64,000 nucleotides of DNA, taken from IMG/VR virus record IMGVR_UViG_3300035698_017588, positions 1 through 64,000 of that record, one strand, 5' to 3'. Positions 58,601-64,000 of the stretch are shown one piece after another. Made by a program: the position numbers and the translations under genes. Within the stretch, counting starts at the first letter, position 1. The number at the start of each line of letters is the position of its first letter. The notes under the pieces were generated by a model. That model was given only the letters and a program-made list of their open reading frames with translations. It had not been told where the DNA came from and ran no database searches. The DNA comes from a virus.

Positions 58601-59694
58601 CAAACACAGAAGTAGTAACACCGAACCAGTGTACGGGTCTTAACAATGGCAATATGCTGATCGATCTGGAATTCGACAGCGAAGCCTATCCGAATAGACA
58701 ATCTTTTCAATACAATCTTCAAGCGATTGAGATATTGCAAACCACTGGCAATGAAGTATTCTGGCCTTATAACCCACCAGCATCTCTTCAATATGACACC
58801 AGACCAGACGGCAATTGGTTGAACTATCCAAATATCGACCGACAGGGTGTTGAGATGGGTCTGGCACGATGGGAAGGTTTCAGAATCTTCACTGACCTAC
58901 CGGATGGAACTGGAGTTGTACAGTGTACTGGTATCAATGTCCGACTAATCGAAGGTCGAGGCAATATCAACATCCCACCAATTGAAATCGCTGGTGTCGG
59001 TCAAGTTGCAAGATGTTTCACAAATGTGACTGTTGCGACAATCAATGAAGGTGGCAACGGAAACCCAACAGTTCAGGTTATCACTCTAGATAACGCTACT
59101 GGTGGAGATTGGCAGATAGAAATACCAGACACCACAGCTGGAACAGTAACATCTGTTTTGGGTTGGGATGCTACGGCCACAGATGTAGAAAACGCATTAA
59201 ACGCTCTCCCGCCACTCACTGGCAGAGTCGCAGTAACAGGAAATAATCCAATATTCACAATTACTTTCAATGCTGGGATTAGCCCAATTAGTGAATTGAT
59301 TCTGATAAACAATCTTACCTGTACTGATCAAGCGATCACGATTGTACCAGATGGGCCATATTGTTATGAAGTGCCTAAGCCAGGACCGAATGACAATGTT
59401 GATCCGCCAGATGAATCATGTAATTTCTGCATCCCAACGGTGACACAAACCGTAAACCTTCATTATGAAGGCATTAGTGCTGGATGTGATACATCGACAC
59501 GTAAAATAGCTTGCAGATTCACCAAGATTCCTGGTGATTACAACTATTTCAAATTGGTCAATGGCGTTTTGCAAACGGTACCTGCAGATTATGAAGCAGT
59601 TCCCGGCGACAAGATCGTTTTGTTAAACAAATCGGTCGAACAGACCAGCGTTATTCTCAGTAAAGTCAGTCGGTCATTTACTGAGAAGATATGA
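52588..59694 (+). CDS. Giant surface protein: dockerin, GSN repeat, VWA domains and an embedded trypsin-like protease
   Basis: 2368 residues. Two dockerin-type units lie at about 44-105 (RYDVNNSGDVTALDALLVIN; FYDVNGSRTVSALDALQVIN). A Gly-Ser-Asn repeat lies at 472-522. A degenerate von Willebrand A domain starts near 1050 (NVVLMVSRNSGAIHG). A second VWA starts near 1558 with an intact metal site, VVFAVDNSGSM. Between its halves, about 1687-1896, is a chymotrypsin-fold protease: IINGQPTSNYEAVG, TAAHC (His 1720), FDASILKLS (Asp 1765), GDSGGP (Ser 1846). The VWA resumes at QVVILITDEGS (about 1909). No signal peptide is seen. Likely a virion fibre or adhesin; the start is uncertain because of the overlap with the previous gene. 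Confidence 0.85.
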   Translation: MKCFPCEGIAKNNKIDVVIVDPGKPLIRGNSNQARSEFPWTNPRNRYDVNNSGDVTALDALLVINALNRGIEFDPFVEPEFFYDVNGSRTVSALDALQVINYINGQDTNNNGVVNSGDLDTQRLIAKKIEGVKRQATRLRAQESNEPIRLQSSGNGAALRFELLFPFRTMGGAFRFTLQSVEWGESVWSPEIRIPNSVYHNALSDQPAAGANYSSDMADVRQQMLDAVLAVYNNTPTFDNITAANVTIQQYVNQGFCWYDIVVDCVPPAGFCGAGQEYDFTIFRTTSTNRALAAQSAGFYAEKVFSFSGPGGSSALGSTWSTDRRLTDGTLTFQFRRPISIQRGNINSFVSMTVPWDMNFSDFAALVDQTIGPLYGGAGQGNTSVENYTGSFLFNSKIGENTLGIRVKQFPFLAVDPATLSDLLFEIDGNNTKMLVPYNNVTPGITQLFFRECGGTGPTNVSGGGCGPCNPGGGSNGSNGSNGSNGSNGSNGSNGSNGSNGSNGSNGSNGSNGSNGSNGTNGQDGGPDNTCVYDFLEVPVCNTLLDPNLTPRQRGYGVYGASHEWDLTNIGYASFTINFTFGGGQTASTQPIIVNDTTISASPFVDYNTEDVIKSGDQPPSFFALNSLILEAIFNLYNSNNAFPYISRSEIQVYNFHVPTGIAPSTYIVKWGFRIKKAPFDGFESISVTTSTKTNKIFFNDTVSGSTFPGVSIERWLRFVGGSTGTFNIVATIDRQFDDVDDVLLYQNIPANITLADLKTLLNTQSFSNVGTGGQFNAGQFEVTPYTNGTMSDPVNNGSLFRIAYLFTSPLQPVINQRRFIQIEAEGLNDNIIHNYFNKTINLDNCGEINGVVNGKTPATFTPFQIRFEPGPNPNVPINIYSVYVKYSLRSTVNTANRTIVYMPISEYDGTSAPNCVDWGINGVSGELNTDLNLAELQTTSLDVSGNERFIYTRFNQGSGESFATQLGFEFESPWTNSPNRVIDGDTGLAMLPGMTGYKPSRIEKAELLILAGKPDNLEAQTPIELSYFPDERKVYSSVGTTPTHNQFNVVLMVSRNSGAIHGQLTTPNITQFVDDLELALGSTSSVAVVEFGKVPSLFSGNSNTVLGFTPLTNKPAIIAAIDGIVYNASESKWGQVQGLDAAVTLFNSLGTSPSRKLLISLSNGIETRQARIERGTSPTSWLVRASQFSSNGTDVVLSNQSNDFPGMTLPLGVSYGEPDDYTDFLDRLAGAIYAYNNVPYADPKNLLIELPVSCTEGISEPNDLVISTQIGASTWRTILPSNRIIASTGNPFFWGYDFDEGSGFLRNIRIDAQTVFNDAVVGNWNNLPAIDFKRVGIELEEAGWNTLCLPLGENLQGGGDGGGSDGGIVTDGCDLSNIQVSLTYDLFTRNPINIYASAMKYVVRDFINPSIRATIIVPIEGWNNLNLSYGQTPCSYWVSNTIPTQYSRYPAPTSGSVVNVSGVANFISPLFGLGGNPQTTISTVPTHDQDNVMGRIVSGDPRCTLTRSQVGYRSCVVESMELLLLSSLANNLLADPPFIERIFDEEIIFFDPGNCDVLDVVFAVDNSGSMNGPINNVKSGIDQLIDFIFSISPLGRIGLVSYGQSSNNGLPIVYLSPTSVATAIERDTIRQAVQLYQASGSREPHGSAVKTAVDELLAVPFSGLTFSGAPENIEPQNNSEIRPSIINGQPTSNYEAVGVVNGNCTGTLIAPEYVLTAAHCMFDQNNVKIPLSSMSFEVGGTVYNVVEETTHPNYDDAFFEVGFDASILKLSTPVTGVTPYGLLTVPPTVGDTLTIVGFGEGGNSASPQPNFGTKRVGQTPLENLTFVHLNWSYDPGEANTSFGDSGGPSFVDVNGTDLIAGIVSGGAGIPRDTPGVSSFNTRIDTILPWINSVLSGGGGGGSGPVDRSQVVILITDEGSADDGYGSSNESDAFIRTQAQYAGANDIPIFSVQVANNSGDGVIFDFHKINAQESSGAAVKQIDGLIVEPLIKLFTRFCLTAVGTSNTEVVTPNQCTGLNNGNMLIDLEFDSEAYPNRQSFQYNLQAIEILQTTGNEVFWPYNPPASLQYDTRPDGNWLNYPNIDRQGVEMGLARWEGFRIFTDLPDGTGVVQCTGINVRLIEGRGNINIPPIEIAGVGQVARCFTNVTVATINEGGNGNPTVQVITLDNATGGDWQIEIPDTTAGTVTSVLGWDATATDVENALNALPPLTGRVAVTGNNPIFTITFNAGISPISELILINNLTCTDQAITIVPDGPYCYEVPKPGPNDNVDPPDESCNFCIPTVTQTVNLHYEGISAGCDTSTRKIACRFTKIPGDYNYFKLVNGVLQTVPADYEAVPGDKIVLLNKSVEQTSVILSKVSRSFTEKI
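54001..54150 (+). repeat. Gly-Ser-Asn triplet repeat region in the giant protein
   Basis: A 9-base unit (ggctccaac and variants such as ggatcaaac or ggctctaat) is repeated about 16 times and codes for GSN triplets followed by GTNGQDGG. The first repeats are identical, the later ones vary at third positions, which suggests recent slippage at one end. The Gly-x-x periodicity is collagen-like, though the segment lacks proline. Confidence 0.85.
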
Positions 59695-59728
59695 TATCAC
59701 CCCGTCCGACAAAATCGAGCTTGTTTCA

Positions 59729-60241
59729 ATGTTGGGAAAAATAGTCCTGCCAGTCGAATTTTGTAATCGCAATATCTTAAAAAGCGAAAGACTGGCAAGA
59801 ATCACCACCAATATGGCTCAGCACGGGTATACTGAGATTGTCGAAAAGCTCCGTGGGCACAGAAACCCATTGTATGGTCTTTTGCGACAGTGTCAACTTG
59901 TCGGTGGGACCTATCAAAAGATATTCTCATCGAACGAAGTGGTCTTCCACCCCGTTCATCCGTTTCTTTATTCGAAACGAGAACAATTAATAATTTTGAG
60001 ACTTTTCGAAGGGGACATAACAGAATACCTCATTAGCACGATGGTCAATGTTCCAGACCACAAAGCCCAACGACGCAAAACCGTGGGCGACAAGCAATTG
60101 TACTGGGGAGTGGCAAGCAAATTATCAGAACTAGATGAACTCTTGTTTGGTCAAACACCCCAAGAGATATTGTTACCTGGCGATGTTGCTAACGTTTTTG
60201 GGCTTGAAGTGCTCAGTAGCCTCAAGACGCCTTTCCTGTAG
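59729..60241 (+). CDS. Hypothetical protein (170 aa)
   Basis: Starts MLGKIVLPVEFCNRNILKSE. Mostly helical with a central basic segment (VPDHKAQRRKTVGDKQLYW). The reading frame continues upstream without an ATG (YDITPSDKIELVSMLG), so the true start may be a non-ATG codon near the giant gene's stop. No family recognised. Ends convergent with the next gene with a 20-base overlap. Confidence 0.5.
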   Translation: MLGKIVLPVEFCNRNILKSERLARITTNMAQHGYTEIVEKLRGHRNPLYGLLRQCQLVGGTYQKIFSSNEVVFHPVHPFLYSKREQLIILRLFEGDITEYLISTMVNVPDHKAQRRKTVGDKQLYWGVASKLSELDELLFGQTPQEILLPGDVANVFGLEVLSSLKTPFL

Positions 60242-61619
60242 CTCGCTCGAACATTCGACGAACTATTGCGGCCTCAGGGATTTTTGCTTCTTCATAACGC
60301 TGAAGAACGTAATCAGCCATTGCTACAGGATCTTGACCTGAAGCTTTAGCCGCACGAGCAGCAGACATCATCTTTCGATAGATCATCGCACCAGTCGAGA
60401 CAGGCTTTTCCTTTTCCTGTTCAGGAGCCGGTGGTACCGGTGGTGCTTCAACAGGTTGTTCGAGATTCACCATTGGATTTTCCGGTATCAATGTTGGAGG
60501 TAATTGTGTCACCTGAGGCATAGGTACTTCCCTCTGATCTGATGGGCGACCTGGATTCTGAGATATCTCATCAAATCCATCTTGTACAGGCGGAGCACCG
60601 CTCATAGGTCGTACGGCTCCAGAACCCGGTGGTTTTGGCTCTGTTCTCCACCTTTCTGGTTTAGGTGATTGGGTCTTTTGTGCTGGCGGCTTCTTGGTTG
60701 GCATCTTGAATTTATCAGAACCCAATAATTTCGAAGCTTTGGCCAGGATTTCTGCGTTGCCTGATTCTTCACGACTTTTCCAGGCTTTCATCATGAATTT
60801 GCGATCAATTCCAGCTGTTTGTAGCTTGTCGTAAGCCCTATCGGTTACGATCTGCAATAGATGGAAAATAGCAGCTTTGGCGAGGTTCTGAGATCTTTTC
60901 TTGTCATATTTCTCACCCGCCATGATTTTGGTCAATTGGGGCGAAGCGAAGAAACTGGACATTTTGGAGACTACGTCGGTGAACATATTCTCTAGTAGAA
61001 TTTCTTCGGAGATCATGTCCCGATCGTCTTGCTTCGATTCCTTGGGCCACTCTGAAAGGCCACCGGAAGGCTTTCCCTTTGAGTCTGTTTTCTTGGTTTC
61101 TCCGGAGCCGGGCGGACCTTTTACAGCACCACCGGAGCTACGGGAGAGCCTTTCTTGGGTTTCGAGAGCCTTAGTAAGACGTTCGTTGAGCTTGTTGAAC
61201 CGTGCGGAGATCATCTTCTGCATTTTCAGAAGGTCTTCGGGGGTGGTTTTACCGCTTGATGCACGTTTTCCGAAAGTTCCTAGCATTTTCTGTAGTGCTG
61301 GGTCTTTTTGGGCCAGGGGTGTATTGGTGTACTTCTTGATGGCGTCTAGAGCGTTGGCTCGGGGTTGACTTGCGGCTGCTTGGACGTTAGAATGGACTTT
61401 TTTGATGTCAGCCCATTTTGCTCCCGTTGCCTTTCGTACTTCCCCCCACCATTCCCGGTTGTTTACGAAATCGCTCGGAGCACCTCTGATTATACGAGTT
61501 AGGTCGCTCTTGTAAGAATCTGGTAAGAGAATGGCTGCAATCGGTGCGAATGCAGGCGGCGTCGGAAGTTCCGCAGCACTCGTGACAGCACTGAGGGCTT
61601 TGCTGAAAATGTTTGGCAT
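60222..61619 (-). CDS. Hypothetical Pro/Lys-rich protein, possible internal virion protein (465 aa)
   Basis: Starts MPNIFSKALSAVTSAAELPT. A helical N-terminal region (KATGAKWADIKKVHSNVQAA), a Gly/Ser/Lys linker (GSGETKKTDSKGKPSGGLSE), a central helical domain (LTKIMAGEKYDKKRSQNLAK), a long proline-rich stretch (GRPSDQREVPMPQVTQLPPT) and a C-terminal helix (MADYVLQRYEEAKIPEAAIV). No enzyme motif. The start has AGAGGT before ATG. Divergent from the next gene across 50 bases that contain tataat at 61631-61636. Confidence 0.5.
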   Translation of the reverse strand: MPNIFSKALSAVTSAAELPTPPAFAPIAAILLPDSYKSDLTRIIRGAPSDFVNNREWWGEVRKATGAKWADIKKVHSNVQAAASQPRANALDAIKKYTNTPLAQKDPALQKMLGTFGKRASSGKTTPEDLLKMQKMISARFNKLNERLTKALETQERLSRSSGGAVKGPPGSGETKKTDSKGKPSGGLSEWPKESKQDDRDMISEEILLENMFTDVVSKMSSFFASPQLTKIMAGEKYDKKRSQNLAKAAIFHLLQIVTDRAYDKLQTAGIDRKFMMKAWKSREESGNAEILAKASKLLGSDKFKMPTKKPPAQKTQSPKPERWRTEPKPPGSGAVRPMSGAPPVQDGFDEISQNPGRPSDQREVPMPQVTQLPPTLIPENPMVNLEQPVEAPPVPPAPEQEKEKPVSTGAMIYRKMMSAARAAKASGQDPVAMADYVLQRYEEAKIPEAAIVRRMFERATGKAS

Positions 61620-61669
61620 TGTTGACCTCTATAATAATTACTAATGTATTTTTCTACTGGAGGTAACTC

Positions 61670-62335
61670 ATGGTTAAGAATCTTGGCGGTCGAATTGAAC
61701 TGGAAGTTGGTAAGAAGGTTCGATTCCTAGATATTCATGGTTGTGTCAGCCCTGATATTTATGAATTCGACACCCCGCACACTGATTACAGAGCAAGGGC
61801 ATCACTAAAGAATGGAGACTGTGTTGTTCAAACGCACTACGATCGCATTCTACCCCTTGAATCGGGAGGAAAAGCAATCGCAGTGTTGGGCGAAAAGGAC
61901 ATAACCATTACTTGTCCGAGTTGCCGCAAAGTCGTGACCGCCGAGTCCGGTCAAACCCATTTCACTTGTTGTTCGACATTAGAGGTATTTTTCATGTCAG
62001 ACGCTGTAAACGAAGTCCAAAAGCAGGAAGAGCAAAAGTTCGACCTTGAATCACTCAAGGCTAACTACGAAGTATGGACCAAGGATGGTCAATTCAGCGA
62101 GAACATCGGCTTGACGACAGTCCAGCTGGTCCTTCTCCAAGGCGAAACTCCGCGAAAGATGAGTTTCAATCTCTACGACGGCAAATTATCCACCAGCGGC
62201 AAACAAGTCGATCTTCGCCTCGAAGAATTCAACAAGGGCGAAGTCAACGAGGGCAAGAAAAAATTCTGGTACGACGTGGATTCCACCAAGTACCAAAAAG
62301 CCCTGACGTCCAAGGGATATGAAAAGCTTGCCTAA
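61670..62335 (+). CDS. Hypothetical protein with zinc ribbon (221 aa)
   Basis: Starts MVKNLGGRIELEVGKKVRFL after a good ribosome-binding site (ggaggt, 7 bases). A single ribbon ITCPSCRKVVTAESGQTHFT with CC follows at about residue 85. The C-terminal half (from MSDAVNEVQKQEEQKFDLES) looks like a separate domain and might be made from an internal start at 61994. No family recognised. Confidence 0.55.
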   Translation: MVKNLGGRIELEVGKKVRFLDIHGCVSPDIYEFDTPHTDYRARASLKNGDCVVQTHYDRILPLESGGKAIAVLGEKDITITCPSCRKVVTAESGQTHFTCCSTLEVFFMSDAVNEVQKQEEQKFDLESLKANYEVWTKDGQFSENIGLTTVQLVLLQGETPRKMSFNLYDGKLSTSGKQVDLRLEEFNKGEVNEGKKKFWYDVDSTKYQKALTSKGYEKLA

Positions 62336-62393
62336 GTTACCAAATCGACACAAAGATAGGACGCCCCTTTTACTACTAACGGAGTAACAGTCG

Positions 62394-62582
62394 ATGCTAG
62401 TGCTAAGTCGCAAGAAGAATGAAGAGATCATTATCGGGGAAGGTGAGAACCAAGTCCGACTAATGATCGTGGAGATAAGGGGTGACAAAGTTCGCCTCGG
62501 AATCGACGCAGATCGAAGCGTACCAGTACACCGTAAAGAAGTGTACGACGCCATCGAACGAGAGAAAAACGGCGGAAAATAA
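62394..62582 (+). CDS. csrA: CsrA-like RNA-binding translational regulator
   Basis: 62 residues: MLVLSRKKNEEIIIGEGENQ is the CsrA N-terminus (MLxLxRKxxExIxIG), followed by VRLMIVEIRGDKVRLGIDAD and VPVHRKEVYDAIEREKNGG. The RNA-binding residues at the start (Arg6 region) and near VHRKEV are kept. CsrA dimers bind GGA in 5' leaders and usually block translation. In a phage it may shift host metabolism or time its own genes. It is followed by a clear terminator and starts after cggag. Confidence 0.92.
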   Translation: MLVLSRKKNEEIIIGEGENQVRLMIVEIRGDKVRLGIDADRSVPVHRKEVYDAIEREKNGGK

Positions 62583-62609
62583 CCGCCGAAACATTCTGTT
62601 AATCACAAG

Positions 62610-62642
62610 CCACTCGGGTTATGTAACCCGAGTGGCTTTTTA
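62610..62642 (+). terminator. Rho-independent terminator after csrA
   Basis: A perfect 12-bp stem, gccactcgggtt (62610-62621) with aacccgagtggc (62626-62637), loop atgt, followed by five T (62638-62642). Two additional A-T pairs extend the base. This ends the csrA transcript and insulates the following sugar gene. Confidence 0.9.
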
Positions 62643-62664
62643 ATATATTAACAGGAGTAGAAAA

Positions 62665-64000
62665 ATGAAAGTATTAGTCACAGGTGGAACCGGATTCCTA
62701 GGCAGACACCTACAAGCCCGACTAACACTACACGGCAACGCACAATTCTGCTACGCCAATAGCATGGACTGCGACCTACGAAATCAAGCAGCAGTCAACG
62801 CCTTCTTCCTCGAACACAAATTCACCCACGTAATCCACCTAGCAGCAAGTGTTGGGGGAATCGGGGCCAACAAACAAAACCCAGGCAAATACTGTTACGA
62901 AAACCTCATCATGGGCTGCAACGTAATCGAAGCAGCCCGACTCGCAGGCATACGCAAGCTAATCTGTGTTGGAACAGTTTGTTTTCCAAAAGGAACGATG
63001 ATCAACACAAATAGTGGTTGGAAATGTATATCTAATATTAATGAATTTGATGATGTTGTTACTCACACTGGTAAATTAAAACCAGTAACACAAACAATGT
63101 GTCGAGATTATGACGGCCCAATACAACACATTAAAATCAATGGAATACTCGATATTAAATCGACACCAAAGCATCCTTTCTTAACAGAGAGGGGTTGGAT
63201 CGAAGCTGTAGAATTACGCCAAGATGATAGAATTTTGGTGCCGATAACTCATAATTATAAAGACCAAAGACTCCAGGTTTTACAAGGCCGAGACTTGTTA
63301 AGATGGGTATATCACCACGAACCGATAAACAAAGTGGAATTCGCACAAAAAGGTGGGACAAATAATCAATGGCGTGATTGGAAACGACATACACCAAAAT
63401 GTGCTAGAATCACATCACCATTTATCACCACAAACGATATAGCATGGTTATTCGGAACATATGCTGCCGAAGGATTTAGATGCAAAAATGATACTGGTAA
63501 AAGAGGTTCAAAACATTATTTATATTGGGCGACAAACCATGAAGAACGAAGATTTAGATTAGAAATAAATTCAGAATATTACAAATTGTTTGGAAAAACA
63601 ATGTCAGAAGTCGTGAGAGAGACCGCTACTAATCTGGAAGTAGGAGACAAATATACAATCGATTTGTTTGATGATTTTTACTATGATGGTGGAACAACGG
63701 CGGAATTTAAAAAAGTCCCTGATTCAATAGCAGATTCATCAGATTCCACAATAAAGCTTTTTATTAAGGGATATTGGAAAGGAGATGGCCATTGGGCAGA
63801 AAGAGCTAAAAGGCCCGGACAATACATTGCTACTTGTAATTCTACATCCCTTAGAATGATTTTAGATATTCAAAAACTTTTGCTAAAGTTAGGCATATTT
63901 AGTACAGTCCATCCTCGGAAAAAACAAGGGAAAATAATTATTCAAGGTAGAGAAGTGGAAACAAAAGACTCTTGGTCTATTAGAATAACTGGTAAGTGGG
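62665..64000 (+). CDS. GDP-L-fucose synthase-like epimerase/reductase, N-terminal extein plus intein (partial)
   Basis: Open from ATG 62665 (aggag 8 bases upstream) to the right edge. Residues 1-105 are an extended SDR: MKVLVTGGTGFLGRHLQARL (NAD(P)-binding GxxGxxG), HVIHLAASVGGIGANKQNPG and YCYENLIMGCNVIEAARLAG, then LICVGTV. Family members read VGTVCAYPK at this point, with the catalytic Ser/Tyr zone near. At Cys 106 an intein begins. The enzyme would make GDP-fucose or a related sugar for the glycosyltransferases seen elsewhere. The C-terminal extein lies outside the window. Confidence 0.85.
   Translation, partial: MKVLVTGGTGFLGRHLQARLTLHGNAQFCYANSMDCDLRNQAAVNAFFLEHKFTHVIHLAASVGGIGANKQNPGKYCYENLIMGCNVIEAARLAGIRKLICVGTVCFPKGTMINTNSGWKCISNINEFDDVVTHTGKLKPVTQTMCRDYDGPIQHIKINGILDIKSTPKHPFLTERGWIEAVELRQDDRILVPITHNYKDQRLQVLQGRDLLRWVYHHEPINKVEFAQKGGTNNQWRDWKRHTPKCARITSPFITTNDIAWLFGTYAAEGFRCKNDTGKRGSKHYLYWATNHEERRFRLEINSEYYKLFGKTMSEVVRETATNLEVGDKYTIDLFDDFYYDGGTTAEFKKVPDSIADSSDSTIKLFIKGYWKGDGHWAERAKRPGQYIATCNSTSLRMILDIQKLLLKLGIFSTVHPRKKQGKIIIQGREVETKDSWSIRITGKW
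62980..64000 (+). mobile_element. Intein with LAGLIDADG-type endonuclease in the sugar epimerase (partial)
   Basis: Begins CFPKGTMINTNSGWKCISNI, a textbook intein start. Block B is GILDIKSTPKHPFLTERGW with the TxxH motif. An endonuclease region follows with AWLFGTYAAEGFRC and LFIKGYWKGDGHWAE, matching the two LAGLIDADG helices. The C-terminal splicing blocks are beyond the window end. AT-rich compared with the extein. Confidence 0.85.

Noticed and set aside
61613-61636. Sigma70-type promoter with tataat at 61631
   Set aside because: The -10-like hexamer is good, but the only -35-like element (ttggca) is about 11 bases away, too near for a normal promoter, so I did not list it as one.
62394-62582. 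csrA as evidence of a bacterial chromosome flank
   Set aside because: Neighbours are phage-type hypotheticals and an intein-bearing sugar gene; csrA homologues occur in phages, and no other bacterial housekeeping gene is present.
1-64000. tRNA or rRNA genes
   Set aside because: Noncoding gaps are mostly under 100 bases and none shows a cloverleaf-like pattern; I could not support any RNA gene by eye.

Overview
The window looks like part of a large virulent phage genome with T4-superfamily logic. Genes are packed tightly with ATGA-type overlaps, no stretch over 300 bases lacks a gene, and I see no tRNA, rRNA, integrase or clear bacterial housekeeping block. The phage call rests on T4-type functions: a gp32-like SSB, a gp41/DnaB helicase, RecA, gp46/gp47 (SbcC/SbcD) proteins, a 5'-3' exonuclease, endonuclease VII, a gp55-like sigma factor, a GroES-like co-chaperonin and a collagen-like fibre. 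A planctomycete-type dockerin repeat at the N-terminus of a 2368-residue protein (52588-59694) suggests, but does not prove, a host in the Planctomycetota.

Layout. 1-8.3 kb: glycosyltransferases, a sulfotransferase, small virion-type proteins and an HNH endonuclease. 8.3-19.9 kb (minus strand): endonuclease VII, 5'-3' exonuclease, SSB, an exonuclease-less family A DNA polymerase, a GroES-like protein with a DnaJ-type zinc protein, a fractured DnaB helicase and an intein-bearing RecA. 19.9-24.3 kb: small hypotheticals, a KdsB-like cytidylyltransferase and a flavoprotein. 24.3-32.5 kb: DNA polymerase III alpha in three pieces, with one contiguous and one split intein. 32.5-39.9 kb: a free-standing homing endonuclease gene, an actin-like ATPase, a fibre protein and SbcD. 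39.9-47.8 kb: an XPD/DinG-type helicase with an intein and a replaced 3' end, then SbcC. 47.8-52.7 kb: sigma factor, a DUF115-like protein, a deoxyribosyltransferase-like protein and a PurZ-like enzyme. 52.6-59.7 kb: the giant surface protein. 59.7-64 kb: hypotheticals, CsrA, a terminator and a GDP-fucose-synthase-like gene whose intein runs off the window.

The dominant theme is mobile elements inside replication genes. Six inteins are visible (DnaB, RecA, Pol III PHP piece, Pol III palm piece, DECH-box helicase, GDP-fucose synthase), each at or beside a catalytic or highly conserved motif. Two are split by inserted Vsr/EDxHD-type homing endonuclease genes (the 'fractured gene' arrangement known from metagenomes). 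A fourth endonuclease gene appears to have replaced the 3' end of the helicase gene and left the original end stranded downstream. Other unusual points are a trypsin-like protease embedded in a von Willebrand A domain, a PurZ-like adenylosuccinate synthetase with Ser in place of the catalytic Asp (possible 2-aminoadenine DNA), and a family A polymerase beside a Pol III replicase. All function calls are from reading the sequence; no database search was run.
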